Shown here piece after piece: positions 16,982 to 25,299 of a DNA stretch of 64,000 nucleotides (position 1 is the stretch's first letter; the number at the start of each line of letters is the position of its first letter). Location: positions 310,001 to 374,000 of the forward strand of contig NZ_CP108513.1 of assembly GCF_035989285.1 (NCBI RefSeq), in the 5' to 3' direction. Below the pieces are notes generated by a model that saw only the letters and a program-made list of their open reading frames with translations, searched no databases and had not been told where the DNA came from. The stretch comes from Streptomyces sp. NBC_01235 (GTDB lineage Bacteria > Actinomycetota > Actinomycetes > Streptomycetales > Streptomycetaceae). The translations under genes were made by a program, and so were the position numbers.

Positions 16982-18004
16982 ATGCGGTTCGGCATGCCCT
17001 GGCCGGGGCGGGACGTCGGGCGCGAGGCCGAGCAGGCCGGTGTCGAGGCCTTCTGCGCCGGGGAGTTCGTCGACCACGACGCCTACCTCACCCTGGCCGA
17101 GATCGTCGCAAACACCGAACACGCCTTGGCGGGCCCGGCCATCGCCTACGCGTTCTCGCGTACCCCGTACGCGCACGCCACCGCCATGCGCCAGCTGCAC
17201 GCCCAGGCGCCGGGCCGGCTGTTCCTGGGTCTGGGCAGCGCCGCGTTCCGGATCAACCGCGACTGGCTGGGCGTACCCGCCGACCGTCCCGTGGCCCGGA
17301 TCGCGGAGACGGTCGAGGCGGCACGCGCCTGGCTGCACGCGGAGAACGGCGAACGGGTCCGGCACCGCGGCGAGTTCCAGTCGATCGACGCCGACGTCCG
17401 CGCCCCGGTGCTGGGCCGGCTCGACATCCCCGTCCTGCTCGCCGGGTTCAACTCGAGGATGGCCGCCACCGCGGGCCGGGTCGCCGACGGTGTCATCGGG
17501 CACGGCCTGTTCACCGACTCCTGGTGGAACGACGTCGTACGGCCCGCCGTCGAGCAGGGAACCGCCGAGGGCGACTCCGCCGGCAACGACCGCGCCGCAC
17601 GGCCGCTCGAACACGGCTGGATCATCACGGCGGTCGACGACGCCGCCCCCGAACGCGCCCTCGCCGACGCCCGCCGGATGATCGCCTTCTACCTCACCGT
17701 GAAGACGTACGACCCGTTCGTGGCCCACCACGGCTGGGACGAGCCCGTCGAGCGGCTGCGCGCGGCGTTCCGCAGCGGGGACACCGACGGCATGGCGGCC
17801 GCGGTCACCGACGAGATGCTCACCGAGATCGCCGTCTGCGGGACGACCGCCGACGCGAAGGACGCGCTCGCCCGGCGCGCCGGCTCCCTCCCCCGCGACG
17901 TCGGCTACTTCGCGCCCCCGAGCTTCCTGGTCGGCCGTAAGCGCCGGGCCGCGTACGCCCGGGCCGGCCTCGCCCTGATCGGCGCCGTACCGGATCGGGG
18001 CTGA
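16982..18004 (+). CDS. LLM-class flavin (F420)-dependent oxidoreductase
   Basis: Luciferase-like monooxygenase fold, 340 residues. Typical segments are MRFGMPWPGRDVGREAEQAG at the start, GRLFLGLGSAAFRINRDW in the middle, ARIAETVEAARAWL, and a C-terminal IAVCGTTADAKDALARR. In actinobacteria such proteins usually use F420 and act as dehydrogenases or reductases in degradation pathways. GGGAGG lies 4 bases before the ATG. The gene ends in a strong bidirectional terminator facing the amidohydrolase gene. Confidence 0.8.
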   Translation: MRFGMPWPGRDVGREAEQAGVEAFCAGEFVDHDAYLTLAEIVANTEHALAGPAIAYAFSRTPYAHATAMRQLHAQAPGRLFLGLGSAAFRINRDWLGVPADRPVARIAETVEAARAWLHAENGERVRHRGEFQSIDADVRAPVLGRLDIPVLLAGFNSRMAATAGRVADGVIGHGLFTDSWWNDVVRPAVEQGTAEGDSAGNDRAARPLEHGWIITAVDDAAPERALADARRMIAFYLTVKTYDPFVAHHGWDEPVERLRAAFRSGDTDGMAAAVTDEMLTEIAVCGTTADAKDALARRAGSLPRDVGYFAPPSFLVGRKRRAAYARAGLALIGAVPDRG

Positions 18005-18024
18005 ACCGGATCGGGGCTGAACCT

Positions 18025-18078
18025 CGAACCGCGGGCCGGCTCCGGAGCGATGTCGCTCCGCAGCCGGCCCGCGGTTCG
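18025..18078. terminator. Bidirectional terminator hairpin
   Basis: A long GC-rich inverted repeat begins CGAACCGCGGGCCGGCT at 18025 and is completed by AGCCGGCCCGCGGTTCG ending at 18078; an inner CGGAGCGA/TCGCTCCG pair extends it. It lies between the convergent LLM and amidohydrolase genes and should terminate both. Confidence 0.8.
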
Positions 18079-18086
18079 GGCGTGGA

Positions 18087-19373
18087 TCAGACGTCCTCGG
18101 TGACGGGGGCCGTGACGGGGGCCAGCTTCCGGGACCTGTCGAAGTGGACGACGTCGGCCAGCGTGCCGCCCAGGATGGCCGCGCGGTCGTCGTCGGACAC
18201 CGACTCGTCGAAGTTGTACGCGATGCAGTCGGCGCTGCTGCGGAAGGTGCCTTCGGCATGGGGGTAGTCGTTGCCCCACATGATCGTCGACAGGCCGGTG
18301 ATGTGGCGGGCCTTGACGGCCGTGGGGTCGTCCGCGAACTGCACGTGGATCTGGCGCTGGATGTACTCGCTGGGCTTGAGGGGGTAGGGCCATTTCTCGT
18401 TGACGGTGAACAGCCGCCCCATGGCCGGCTGGTCCTTCGGCGAGCGGCTGTCGTCCCAGAATCCGAGCCACCAGTCGGGGTCCTGGCCGATGCCGGTCCT
18501 GAAGGACTTGTCCATGAAGCCCATGTAGGAGACCAGCCATCCGGCGCTGAACTCGATCAGGTTGAAGTGAAGGTTCGGGAACCGTTCGCAGACGCCGCCA
18601 CCGACGAGGTCGGCGATGATGCGCTGCGGATTGGCGAACCCGGCCGCGGAGTTCTGCAGCCGGCCCGACACCATGTCGTCGGTCAACTGGCCCTTGCCCA
18701 TGTTGACGGCCGTCATCATGCTCCGGACGGTCATCGCGGTGTCCGACGTGTCTTCCTTGGTCTTCACCCCGCCGGTGGCGACGTGGATGAACACCGGCAT
18801 CCCGTTCGCCTGGGCGGCCGTCCACACCGGGTCGTACAGGCGCGAGGCATAGGGCACGGGCGGGGTCTCCGGGATCAGGATCGCCCCCAGCCCGAGGCGT
18901 GCGCACCGCTCGATCTCGGCGACGGCCTCGGGGATGTCCGTGACGGGGATCGCCGCTGTCGGGCGCAGCCGGTCCTTGTACGGGAGGAACCGCTCGGCGA
19001 TGTAGTCGTTCCACACACGTGCGTGCGCCATCGACAGTTCGTGGTCGTCGGTGAACAGCACGAACAGCGACAGGTTGGGGAACATCACCGAGGCGTCGAC
19101 ACCGTCGAGGTTCATGTCCCGGATGATGTGCTCCGGCTCGCCGTCCGGGGTCTCCCCGCCGAACTGCCGGTACTTGGAGATGGTCCAGCCGTCGTACCCG
19201 ATGGTGTGCAGCTTCTTGAACTCGGTGTGCCCGCCCGCCACGATCGGCTCCTCGAGCGTGAACTCCTCTTCCCAGAGGGCCCGTTCGCGAAGGTGCCCGG
19301 GCAGCCGGGTCTTGAACAGATCGACCGGCTCGATGATGTGCGAGTCGCCGGACACGACAAATTCCTTGAACAC
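18087..19373 (-). CDS. Amidohydrolase family 2 protein (ACMSD-like)
   Basis: TIM-barrel metal-dependent hydrolase/decarboxylase of 428 residues. The N-terminal motif is VSGDSHIIEPVDL, where D-S-H takes the place of the common D-x-H metal site; a His occurs in PVFIHVATGG and the C-terminal acid in MWGNDYPHAEG. Homologues near CoA-ring catabolic genes hydrolyse or decarboxylate cyclic acids. It is the only gene between the terminator at 18025 and the divergent aldehyde dehydrogenase promoter, which carries several palindromes. Confidence 0.8.
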   Translation of the reverse strand: MFKEFVVSGDSHIIEPVDLFKTRLPGHLRERALWEEEFTLEEPIVAGGHTEFKKLHTIGYDGWTISKYRQFGGETPDGEPEHIIRDMNLDGVDASVMFPNLSLFVLFTDDHELSMAHARVWNDYIAERFLPYKDRLRPTAAIPVTDIPEAVAEIERCARLGLGAILIPETPPVPYASRLYDPVWTAAQANGMPVFIHVATGGVKTKEDTSDTAMTVRSMMTAVNMGKGQLTDDMVSGRLQNSAAGFANPQRIIADLVGGGVCERFPNLHFNLIEFSAGWLVSYMGFMDKSFRTGIGQDPDWWLGFWDDSRSPKDQPAMGRLFTVNEKWPYPLKPSEYIQRQIHVQFADDPTAVKARHITGLSTIMWGNDYPHAEGTFRSSADCIAYNFDESVSDDDRAAILGGTLADVVHFDRSRKLAPVTAPVTEDV

Positions 19374-19444
19374 AGGCGGTACCTCTTTCCGAACATCGTC
19401 GTTCGCTTGGGCGCCTCCCCCGAGTGATGGTCGAAGTTACCTGT

Positions 19445-19454
19445 ACCGATCGGT
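19445..19454. promoter_or_regulatory. Palindrome ACCGATCGGT in divergent promoter
   Basis: Perfect 10-base palindrome in the 200-base region between the divergent amidohydrolase and aldehyde dehydrogenase genes. It may bind a regulator; a 10-base palindrome alone in GC-rich DNA is weak evidence. Confidence 0.35.
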
Positions 19455-19481
19455 CCAGTCAACGATTCAGTACACCCCGCT

Positions 19482-19499
19482 CCTGACATTCCTGTCAGG
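19482..19499. promoter_or_regulatory. Inverted repeat CCTGACA-TTCC-TGTCAGG
   Basis: Perfect 7-base arms with a 4-base spacer in the same divergent promoter, 30-50 bases upstream of the next palindrome. Operator-like; no long U-run follows, so a terminator role is less likely. Confidence 0.45.
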
Positions 19500-19525
19500 T
19501 GGCGAGCTACTTCCCCGCCATTGGC

Positions 19526-19541
19526 AATTCAGTACACTGAA
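19526..19541. promoter_or_regulatory. Operator-like palindrome AATTCAGTACACTGAA
   Basis: TTCAGTACACTGAA is a 14-base near-palindrome 33 bases upstream of the aldehyde dehydrogenase ATG. A half copy, ATTCAGTACAC, lies at 19465-19475. The core AGTACACTG differs by one base from AGTATACTG of the sites at 10986 and 16955, so it may be bound by the same regulator. A related sequence, AATTCAGAGTACTCAA, stands before the thiolase gene at 22421. Confidence 0.55.
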
Positions 19542-19573
19542 CACCGGGAACCACGGCGATCAGGAGACGGCAC

Positions 19574-21052
19574 ATGACGACGGCGTACTCGTTCTCTTCG
19601 CAGCTCTACATAGACGGACGCCGCACCGACGGCGGGTCTGACGCGCGGATCGTCGTACGCAATCCGGCGACCGAGGAGACGATCGCGGAGGTCCCCGAGG
19701 CCTCGCTCACTGATGTGCGCGCTGCCGTCGGCGCGGCCCGCCGGGCCTTCGACGAGGGCCCCTGGCCACGGATGAGGCCCGCCGCGCGGGCCGCGGTGCT
19801 GCTGTGCATGGCCGAGGAGATGGAGCGCCGGCTCCCTGACCTAGTCGCCGTCAACATGGCCGAGGCGGGGTCCGTCCGCGCCCTCGCGGAGAGCCTGCAG
19901 ACCCGCGTCCCGGTGGCGCATCTGCGCGACATGGCGGAGCGGGTGATGCCGACGTTCGGGTGGGAGCGCCCGATGGAGCCCACGATCGCGCCGGGCATCG
20001 GCATCTCCCAAGGGGTGCTGCGCCGGGAGGCCTTCGGGGTGTGTGCCCTGATCTCGGCCTACAACTTCCCGTTCTTCCTCAGCATGATGAAGGTGATCCC
20101 CGCTCTCGCGGCGGGCTGCACCGTCGTCCTGAAGCCGGCGCCGCAGACTCCCCTGGACTCCCTGTTGATCGGCGACTTCGCGGACGCGGCGGGTCTGCCA
20201 CCGGGCGTGCTGAACATCGTCACCGGTGACGTGGAGGCCGGCCGGGAACTGACCACCCACCCCATGGTGGACCTCGTCAGCTTCACCGGGTCGGACACGG
20301 TCGGGCGCATGGTCTACGCCCAGGCCGCCGCCTCCATGAAGAAGGCGGTCCTCGAACTGGGCGGGAAGTCGGCCAACATCGTCCGCGCCGACGCCGACCT
20401 CGACGGCGCCGTCCGCTCCGCGCTCGCGGGCATCACGACCCACGCCGGCCAGGGCTGTTCGCTGCTCACCCGCACGCTTGTGCACGAGTCCGTCCACGAC
20501 GAACTGGTCGCCCGGCTGAGCGCGGGCCTCGCCGGGGTGAGGGTGGGCGATCCCGCCGACGCGGCCACCACGATGGGTCCGCTGATCAGCGAGGCCCAGC
20601 GGGACAAGGTCGAGAAGCTGATCCGCGCCGGTGAGGAGGAGGGCGCCCGGGTCGTCTTCGGCGGCGGGCGCCCGGTCGGCCTGGACCGGGGCCACTTCGT
20701 GGAACCCACGCTCTTCGTCGGCGTCGACAACGCGATGACCGTCGCGCGGACCGAGTTCTTCGGACCGGTCGGTGTCGTCATCCCGTTCCGCACCGACGAG
20801 GAGGCGGTGGGCATCGCGAACGACAGCCCGTACGGCCTGGGCGGCGCGGTCTGGAGCGCCGACACGGTGACGGCGTACGAGATCGCGGGCCGGATCCGGG
20901 CCGGCGGTGTCACGATCAACGGCGGCAGCGCCGGTGTGAACCCGCGGGCCGCCTTCGGCGGTTACAAACAGAGTGGACTCGGCAGGGAATGGGGCGAGTT
21001 CGGCCTCGACGAGTACCTGCAGACGAAGACGGTGAGCTGGGCGGCACGCTGA
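19574..21052 (+). CDS. Aldehyde dehydrogenase
   Basis: NAD(P)-dependent aldehyde dehydrogenase, 492 residues. The catalytic pair is visible: Glu261 in LELGGKSAN and Cys295 in AGQGCSLLTR; the cofactor region SFTGSDTVGR and the C-terminal FGGYKQSGLGREWG are also present. It probably oxidises an aldehyde formed during side-chain or ring cleavage. AGGAGACGGCAC precedes the ATG. It is transcribed alone from the palindrome-rich region shared with the amidohydrolase gene; the downstream thiolase gene is convergent. Confidence 0.9.
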   Translation: MTTAYSFSSQLYIDGRRTDGGSDARIVVRNPATEETIAEVPEASLTDVRAAVGAARRAFDEGPWPRMRPAARAAVLLCMAEEMERRLPDLVAVNMAEAGSVRALAESLQTRVPVAHLRDMAERVMPTFGWERPMEPTIAPGIGISQGVLRREAFGVCALISAYNFPFFLSMMKVIPALAAGCTVVLKPAPQTPLDSLLIGDFADAAGLPPGVLNIVTGDVEAGRELTTHPMVDLVSFTGSDTVGRMVYAQAAASMKKAVLELGGKSANIVRADADLDGAVRSALAGITTHAGQGCSLLTRTLVHESVHDELVARLSAGLAGVRVGDPADAATTMGPLISEAQRDKVEKLIRAGEEEGARVVFGGGRPVGLDRGHFVEPTLFVGVDNAMTVARTEFFGPVGVVIPFRTDEEAVGIANDSPYGLGGAVWSADTVTAYEIAGRIRAGGVTINGGSAGVNPRAAFGGYKQSGLGREWGEFGLDEYLQTKTVSWAAR

Positions 21053-21245
21053 CCGGCGTACCACCCGAGGCATGCGAGGGGCCGACGCCTCGCACTCGAC
21101 GGCCGTGACCTCACAGGGAAGACGCCCGACCGGATCCGCCGGGCCGGTCTCGTCCATCTTCCCGAGGGCCGCGGCGTGTTCCCCACCCTCACAGCCGGAG
21201 CACACCGTCCGACCGCCGGGCGTCCAGTTGCTCGACCATGGTGGG

Positions 21246-22421
21246 CTACGCCGTCAGGACCACGGCCGACCCCATGCCGCCGCCCGCGCACATGGCCGCG
21301 ACCGCCGTCCCCCTACCCCGGCGCCGCAGTTCGTGCGCCAGGGTGACGATCATGCGGGTGCCGGTGGTGGCGATCGGGTGGCCGAGGCTGCAACCGCTGC
21401 CGAACGGGTTGACCCGCTCCGGGTCTAGGCCCAGCTCACGGGTGGTGGCCACCGCCACGGCCGCGAACGCCTCGTTGACCTCGAACAGGTCGACCTCGTC
21501 GATGCCGAGCCCGGCGCGGTCGAGGGCCTTGCGGATCGCGCGGATCGGCGCGAGGCCGGTCTCCACGGGATCGACGCCCACACTCGCCCAGGCACGCACC
21601 GTCGCGAGCGGGGTGAGTCCGTGGGCGGCGGCGACGTCGGATCCGGCGACGACGACCGCGGCGGCACCGTCGTTCACGCCGCTGGAGTTTCCGGCCGTGA
21701 TGGAGAAGCCCTCGATCTCGGGGTGCAGCACCTTCAGGGCGGCCAGCTTCTCCAGGCTGGTGTCGCGCCGCGGATGCTCGTCGACGTCGAACACGGACAC
21801 CTGGCCGCCGCGGTCGGTGACCTTCACGGGGACGATCTCGTCGGCGAAACGGCCCTCGTCGACGGCGCGCACGGCCCGCCGATGGGAGCGCAGCGCCCAG
21901 GCGTCCATCTCCTGCCGGGTGAGGCCGGCCAGCCGGGCCGTGTTCCAGCCGACGAGCACCCCCATGTCGTTGTTGGGCGCCTCGGGCGTCGGGACGTGGG
22001 AGGGCGACATCCAGGGGTCCTGCCAGTCGTCGTCCGTGCCCGGGATCCGCCGCCGGGACACCGGTGCCGTCGACGAGGACTGCGTCCCGCCCGCGACGAC
22101 CACACGGTCCATTCCGGCGCGCACGCTCCCGGCGGCGGTCGCCACGCTGGCCAGTCCCGAGGCGCAGTGCCGGTTGTGCGCCAGGCCCGGGACATGCGTC
22201 AGCCCGGCCTGAAGGGCGGCGTAGCGGGCGATGTCCCCGCCGCCGGCCAGGGATTCACCGAGCACGACGTCGTCGATCGTCTCCGGCGGCAACCCGCAGC
22301 GCTGTGCGGCTTCGCGGACGACGACGGTGGCGAGGTCGAAGGCGCTGGTGTCCCGCAGGGTTCCCCTGCGGGCGGTTCCGATCGCGGTGCGGCAGGCGGC
22401 GAGAACTACGGCATCAACCAT
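21246..22421 (-). CDS. Acetyl-CoA acetyltransferase (thiolase), intact
   Basis: Full-length 391-residue degradative thiolase. Catalytic residues are in place: Cys86 in HNRHCASGL, His348 in GCSLGHPIATTG and Cys378 in AAMCAGGGMG. It may cover for the IS-truncated thiolase at 967-2031, although the two share limited similarity and may have different substrates. ATG at 22421 is chosen because family sequence (MVDAVVLAACRTAIG) begins there; no Shine-Dalgarno is visible, and an operator-like palindrome immediately precedes it, suggesting a leaderless transcript. Confidence 0.9.
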   Translation of the reverse strand: MVDAVVLAACRTAIGTARRGTLRDTSAFDLATVVVREAAQRCGLPPETIDDVVLGESLAGGGDIARYAALQAGLTHVPGLAHNRHCASGLASVATAAGSVRAGMDRVVVAGGTQSSSTAPVSRRRIPGTDDDWQDPWMSPSHVPTPEAPNNDMGVLVGWNTARLAGLTRQEMDAWALRSHRRAVRAVDEGRFADEIVPVKVTDRGGQVSVFDVDEHPRRDTSLEKLAALKVLHPEIEGFSITAGNSSGVNDGAAAVVVAGSDVAAAHGLTPLATVRAWASVGVDPVETGLAPIRAIRKALDRAGLGIDEVDLFEVNEAFAAVAVATTRELGLDPERVNPFGSGCSLGHPIATTGTRMIVTLAHELRRRGRGTAVAAMCAGGGMGSAVVLTA

Positions 22422-22437
22422 GCAATTCAGAGTACTC
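22422..22437. promoter_or_regulatory. Operator-like palindrome AATTCAGAGTACTCAA region
   Basis: The sequence AATTCAGAGTACTCAA, with core GAGTACTC, directly abuts the thiolase ATG on the minus strand. It resembles the site before the aldehyde dehydrogenase gene (AATTCAGTACACTGAA). Confidence 0.5.
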
Positions 22438-22497
22438 AACTCGGAAGCCGCCCGTAAGCTCTCCCGTCAAGTGCGCTGCAGTTCTCGACCGGTCGAT

Positions 22498-22513
22498 TAA
22501 AAGAGGATACCTT
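22498..22513. promoter_or_regulatory. Degenerate AGTATACT-family site before dehydrogenase gene
   Basis: Read on the minus strand it is AAGGTATCCTCTTTTA, matching AAAGTATACTGTTTTA (site 1) at 13 of 16 positions. It ends 6 bases before the GTG start of the acyl-CoA dehydrogenase gene. Weaker than sites 1-3 but in an equivalent position. Confidence 0.45.
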
Positions 22514-22519
22514 GCTCTG

Positions 22520-23644
22520 GTGAACTTCGAGCTCAGCGAGGAGCAGATCCTCCTGCGCGAGGCATCGCGCGACCTGTTGTCGGATCTGGCCCCGATCGAA
22601 CGTGTGCGGGCCTGGATGGACGGCGACGAAGACGTCGACCCGGAGGTGTGGAGCCTGACGTCCGACCTCGGGTGGCCCGGGCTGGCCCTGCCCGAGGAGT
22701 ACGGCGGTGCCGGCCAGGGGCTTGTGGAACTCGTGCTGGTCGCGGAGGAGACAGGACGGGCGCTCGGGCGGGGCCCGTTCACGTCCACCGCGCTTGTCGG
22801 CCGGGCGCTCGCCGCCGCCGGTCCGCCTCGACTGCGTACCGAAGTGCTCCCCGAACTCGCAGCCGGATCGCGCTGGGCCACGTGGGCCTTCGCGGAACCG
22901 CACGCGCCATGGACCCTCGACGGCATCCGCGCCACCGCCCGCACCGAGGCGGACGTCGTCGTCCTCGACGGGGTCAAGACCGCGGTGCAGGACGCCGGCG
23001 GCGCCCGCCTGCTGCTCGTCACGGCACTCCACGACGGGATCCCGGCGTCGTTCCTCGTCGACCGCCACGCGCCGGGGGTCACCGTCCGGCGCCGGCGGGT
23101 CCTCGATCCGACCCGCTCGTTCTACGAGGTCCGGTTCGAGAACGTACGGGTCCCCTACGGCCACCGCCTGGACGACGGGCCGGACGGCATCCAGCGGCTG
23201 CTCGACGAGGCGTCGCTGCTGCGGTGCGCCGACGCGCTCGGAGTGATGGAGCGCATGCTGGAACTCACCGTCGAACACGTGAAGACCCGGGTGCAGTTCG
23301 GGCGGCCGATCGGCGCCTTCCAGGCCGTCAAGCACGCGTGCGCCGACATGGCGCTGCTCGTGCACGGCACCCGGGCCGCAACGTTCCACGCGGCGATGGC
23401 CGTCGACGCCGGAGCGGACGACGCCGCCCGGGCGGCCTGCGCCGCCGCCGCGCACGCCTCGGCCGCCGCCGGCGAGGTGGCGGGCCGTGCCCTGCAACTG
23501 CATGGGGGTGTCGGTTTCACCTGGGAGCATGATCTGCACCTCCACCTGCGCCGCGCCAGGGCCGACAGCGTGCTGTACGGCGACAGCGCCGTCCACCGGG
23601 ACCGGCTGTGCACCCTGCTGCGGCGGCCCCCCGTGTCCGCCTGA
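22520..23644 (+). CDS. Acyl-CoA dehydrogenase
   Basis: A 374-residue acyl-CoA dehydrogenase fold. Landmarks: LALPEEYGGAGQG, KTRVQFGRPIGAFQAVKHACAD and LQLHGGVGFTWEHDLHLHLRRA. It resembles the dehydrogenase at 6823-7974 in size and C-terminal pattern, and the two could be subunits of one heteromer, as in some steroid-degrading FadE pairs; that is inference. GTG at 22520 is chosen because the family start (NFELSEEQILLREA) follows at once; only a weak AGAGG lies upstream. First of three co-directional genes. Confidence 0.85.
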   Translation: MNFELSEEQILLREASRDLLSDLAPIERVRAWMDGDEDVDPEVWSLTSDLGWPGLALPEEYGGAGQGLVELVLVAEETGRALGRGPFTSTALVGRALAAAGPPRLRTEVLPELAAGSRWATWAFAEPHAPWTLDGIRATARTEADVVVLDGVKTAVQDAGGARLLLVTALHDGIPASFLVDRHAPGVTVRRRRVLDPTRSFYEVRFENVRVPYGHRLDDGPDGIQRLLDEASLLRCADALGVMERMLELTVEHVKTRVQFGRPIGAFQAVKHACADMALLVHGTRAATFHAAMAVDAGADDAARAACAAAAHASAAAGEVAGRALQLHGGVGFTWEHDLHLHLRRARADSVLYGDSAVHRDRLCTLLRRPPVSA

Positions 23645-23674
23645 GCGTGTATCCGCCTGAGCGAAAGGTGTCCG

Positions 23675-24454
23675 ATGGAGATCAAGGGCAAGAAGGCCGT
23701 GGTGTTCGGCGGCGCCTCCGGCATGGGCCGGGCCAGCGCCGAGCTGCTCGCGGCCCGCGGCGCCGAGGTCGCCGTCCTCGACCGTCCCGAGTCGGCGGGC
23801 GCCGAGGTCGCCGCCGCGTTCGGCGGGAGCTTCCATCCCGTCGACGTCACCGACTTCGAGGCGACGGAGGGCGCCCTGGACGCCGCCGTCGACGCGCTCG
23901 GCGGGCTGCATGTCTCGATCACCACCGCGGGCGGCGGCACGGTGAAGCGCACCCTCGGCCGGGGCGGCCCCCACGACCTGGAGACCTTCCGTCGGGTCCT
24001 CGACCTGAACGCGGTCGCCACCTTCAACATCAGCCGCCTCGCCGCCGCGCACATGAGCCGCAACGAGCCCGAGGACCCCGAGGACCCCGAGACCACCGGC
24101 GAACGCGGCGTCATCATCACCACCTCGTCGATCGCCGCCTTCGAAGGGCAGGTCGGACAGGTCGCCTACTCCGCGGCCAAGGCCGCCATCGCCGGGATGT
24201 GCCTCACCATGGCGCGCGATCTCGGCTCGCTCGGCATCCGCGTCCTCGCCATCGCGCCCAGCCTGTTCGAGACGGGCGCCACGGACCGGATCCCGGCCGA
24301 GACGCGGGCCGCGCTGGTGAAGGGCGCCGCGTTCCCCCGCCGCCTCGGCCGGCCCGAGGAGTACGCCAAGCTCGCCCTGGCCGTCGTCGACAACCCCATG
24401 CTCAACGGCCAGTGCCTGCGGCTGGACGCCGGGCAGCGGTTCGGGCCCAAGTGA
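23675..24454 (+). CDS. Short-chain dehydrogenase (HSD10-like)
   Basis: A 259-residue SDR resembling type-II 3-hydroxyacyl-CoA dehydrogenases (HSD17B10 group): MEIKGKKAVVFGGASGMG, then TSSIAAFEGQVGQVAYSAAKAAI with Ser and YxxxK. The usual NNAG motif is replaced by ITTAGGG. The insertion EPEDPEDPETTGER before the catalytic strand is also typical of this group. It follows the dehydrogenase gene by 30 bases with GAAAGG before the ATG. Likely oxidises the 3-hydroxyacyl-CoA made by one of the hydratases. Confidence 0.85.
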   Translation: MEIKGKKAVVFGGASGMGRASAELLAARGAEVAVLDRPESAGAEVAAAFGGSFHPVDVTDFEATEGALDAAVDALGGLHVSITTAGGGTVKRTLGRGGPHDLETFRRVLDLNAVATFNISRLAAAHMSRNEPEDPEDPETTGERGVIITTSSIAAFEGQVGQVAYSAAKAAIAGMCLTMARDLGSLGIRVLAIAPSLFETGATDRIPAETRAALVKGAAFPRRLGRPEEYAKLALAVVDNPMLNGQCLRLDAGQRFGPK

Positions 24455-24478
24455 CGGACGTCGAGGGGAGATCGAGGG

Positions 24479-25234
24479 ATGTCGAACACCGAACACCAGG
24501 GCAAGGTCGCACTCGTCACCGGCGGCGGCCGGGGCTTCGGCAAGGCGTTCGGCGCCGCGCTGACCGCCCGGGGCGCGCATGTCGTCCTCGCCGACATCGA
24601 CGGCGAGGCCGCGAAGGCGGCGGCCGCCGAACTCACCGACCACGGGGGCAGCGCGACCGGCGTGACCTTCGACGTGGCCGACGAGGCCGCCGTCGACGCG
24701 GCCGTGCACGAGATCACCGACCGCCACGGCGGCCTCGACATCCTCGTCAACAACGCAGGTCTGCACGCCGCCTACAACAAACCGTTCACGGAACTCGGCC
24801 TCACCAAGGTGCGGCGGGTGCTGGACGTGAACGTCATGGGAGTCGTCATCTGCTCGCTCGCCGCGCGGGAGGCCATGAAGGGCCGCGCGGGCGCCTCCAT
24901 CGTCAACATCTCGTCGTCGGCGGCCTACGCGAACCGGAGCATCTACGGCGTCTCCAAGCTCGCCGTGCGGGGCCTGACGGTGTCGTTCGCGCGCGAGTTC
25001 GCCGCCGACGGCATCCGGGTCAACGCCATCGCGCCGGGCCTGATCTTCACCGACACCGTCCGGGCCGACCTGTCGAGCGCGGAGGCCGAGCGGGTCCTCG
25101 GCGAGCAGATCCTCCGGCGGGAGGGAACGGAGCAGGACGTCGTCGAGGCGCTGCTCCACCTGGTCTCGTCGAAGTCGGCGTTCGTCACCGGCGAGACGCT
25201 GCGCGTGACGGGCGGGTTCGCGCTCTCCGTCTGA
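24479..25234 (+). CDS. Short-chain dehydrogenase/reductase
   Basis: Classical SDR of 251 residues: VALVTGGGRGFGKAF cofactor motif, LVNNAGLHAA, catalytic NISSSAAYANRSIYGVSKLAV and IAPGLIFTDT. Third SDR of the cluster and last gene of the plus-strand unit 22520-25234; GAGGGG precedes the ATG. It ends 8 bases before a strong hairpin. Confidence 0.85.
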   Translation: MSNTEHQGKVALVTGGGRGFGKAFGAALTARGAHVVLADIDGEAAKAAAAELTDHGGSATGVTFDVADEAAVDAAVHEITDRHGGLDILVNNAGLHAAYNKPFTELGLTKVRRVLDVNVMGVVICSLAAREAMKGRAGASIVNISSSAAYANRSIYGVSKLAVRGLTVSFAREFAADGIRVNAIAPGLIFTDTVRADLSSAEAERVLGEQILRREGTEQDVVEALLHLVSSKSAFVTGETLRVTGGFALSV

Positions 25235-25242
25235 GAACGCGT

Positions 25243-25285
25243 CTGTGGCCGTGCCCCGCGCTGGAGTCGCGGGCACGGGCCACAG
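25243..25285. terminator. Terminator hairpin between convergent genes
   Basis: Near-perfect inverted repeat, left arm CTGTGGCCGTGCCCCGCG and right arm CGCGGGCACGGGCCACAG, with one bulged base. It separates the SDR gene from the convergent membrane protein gene. Confidence 0.75.
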
Positions 25286-25299
25286 GCCTTGCGGCTGTC

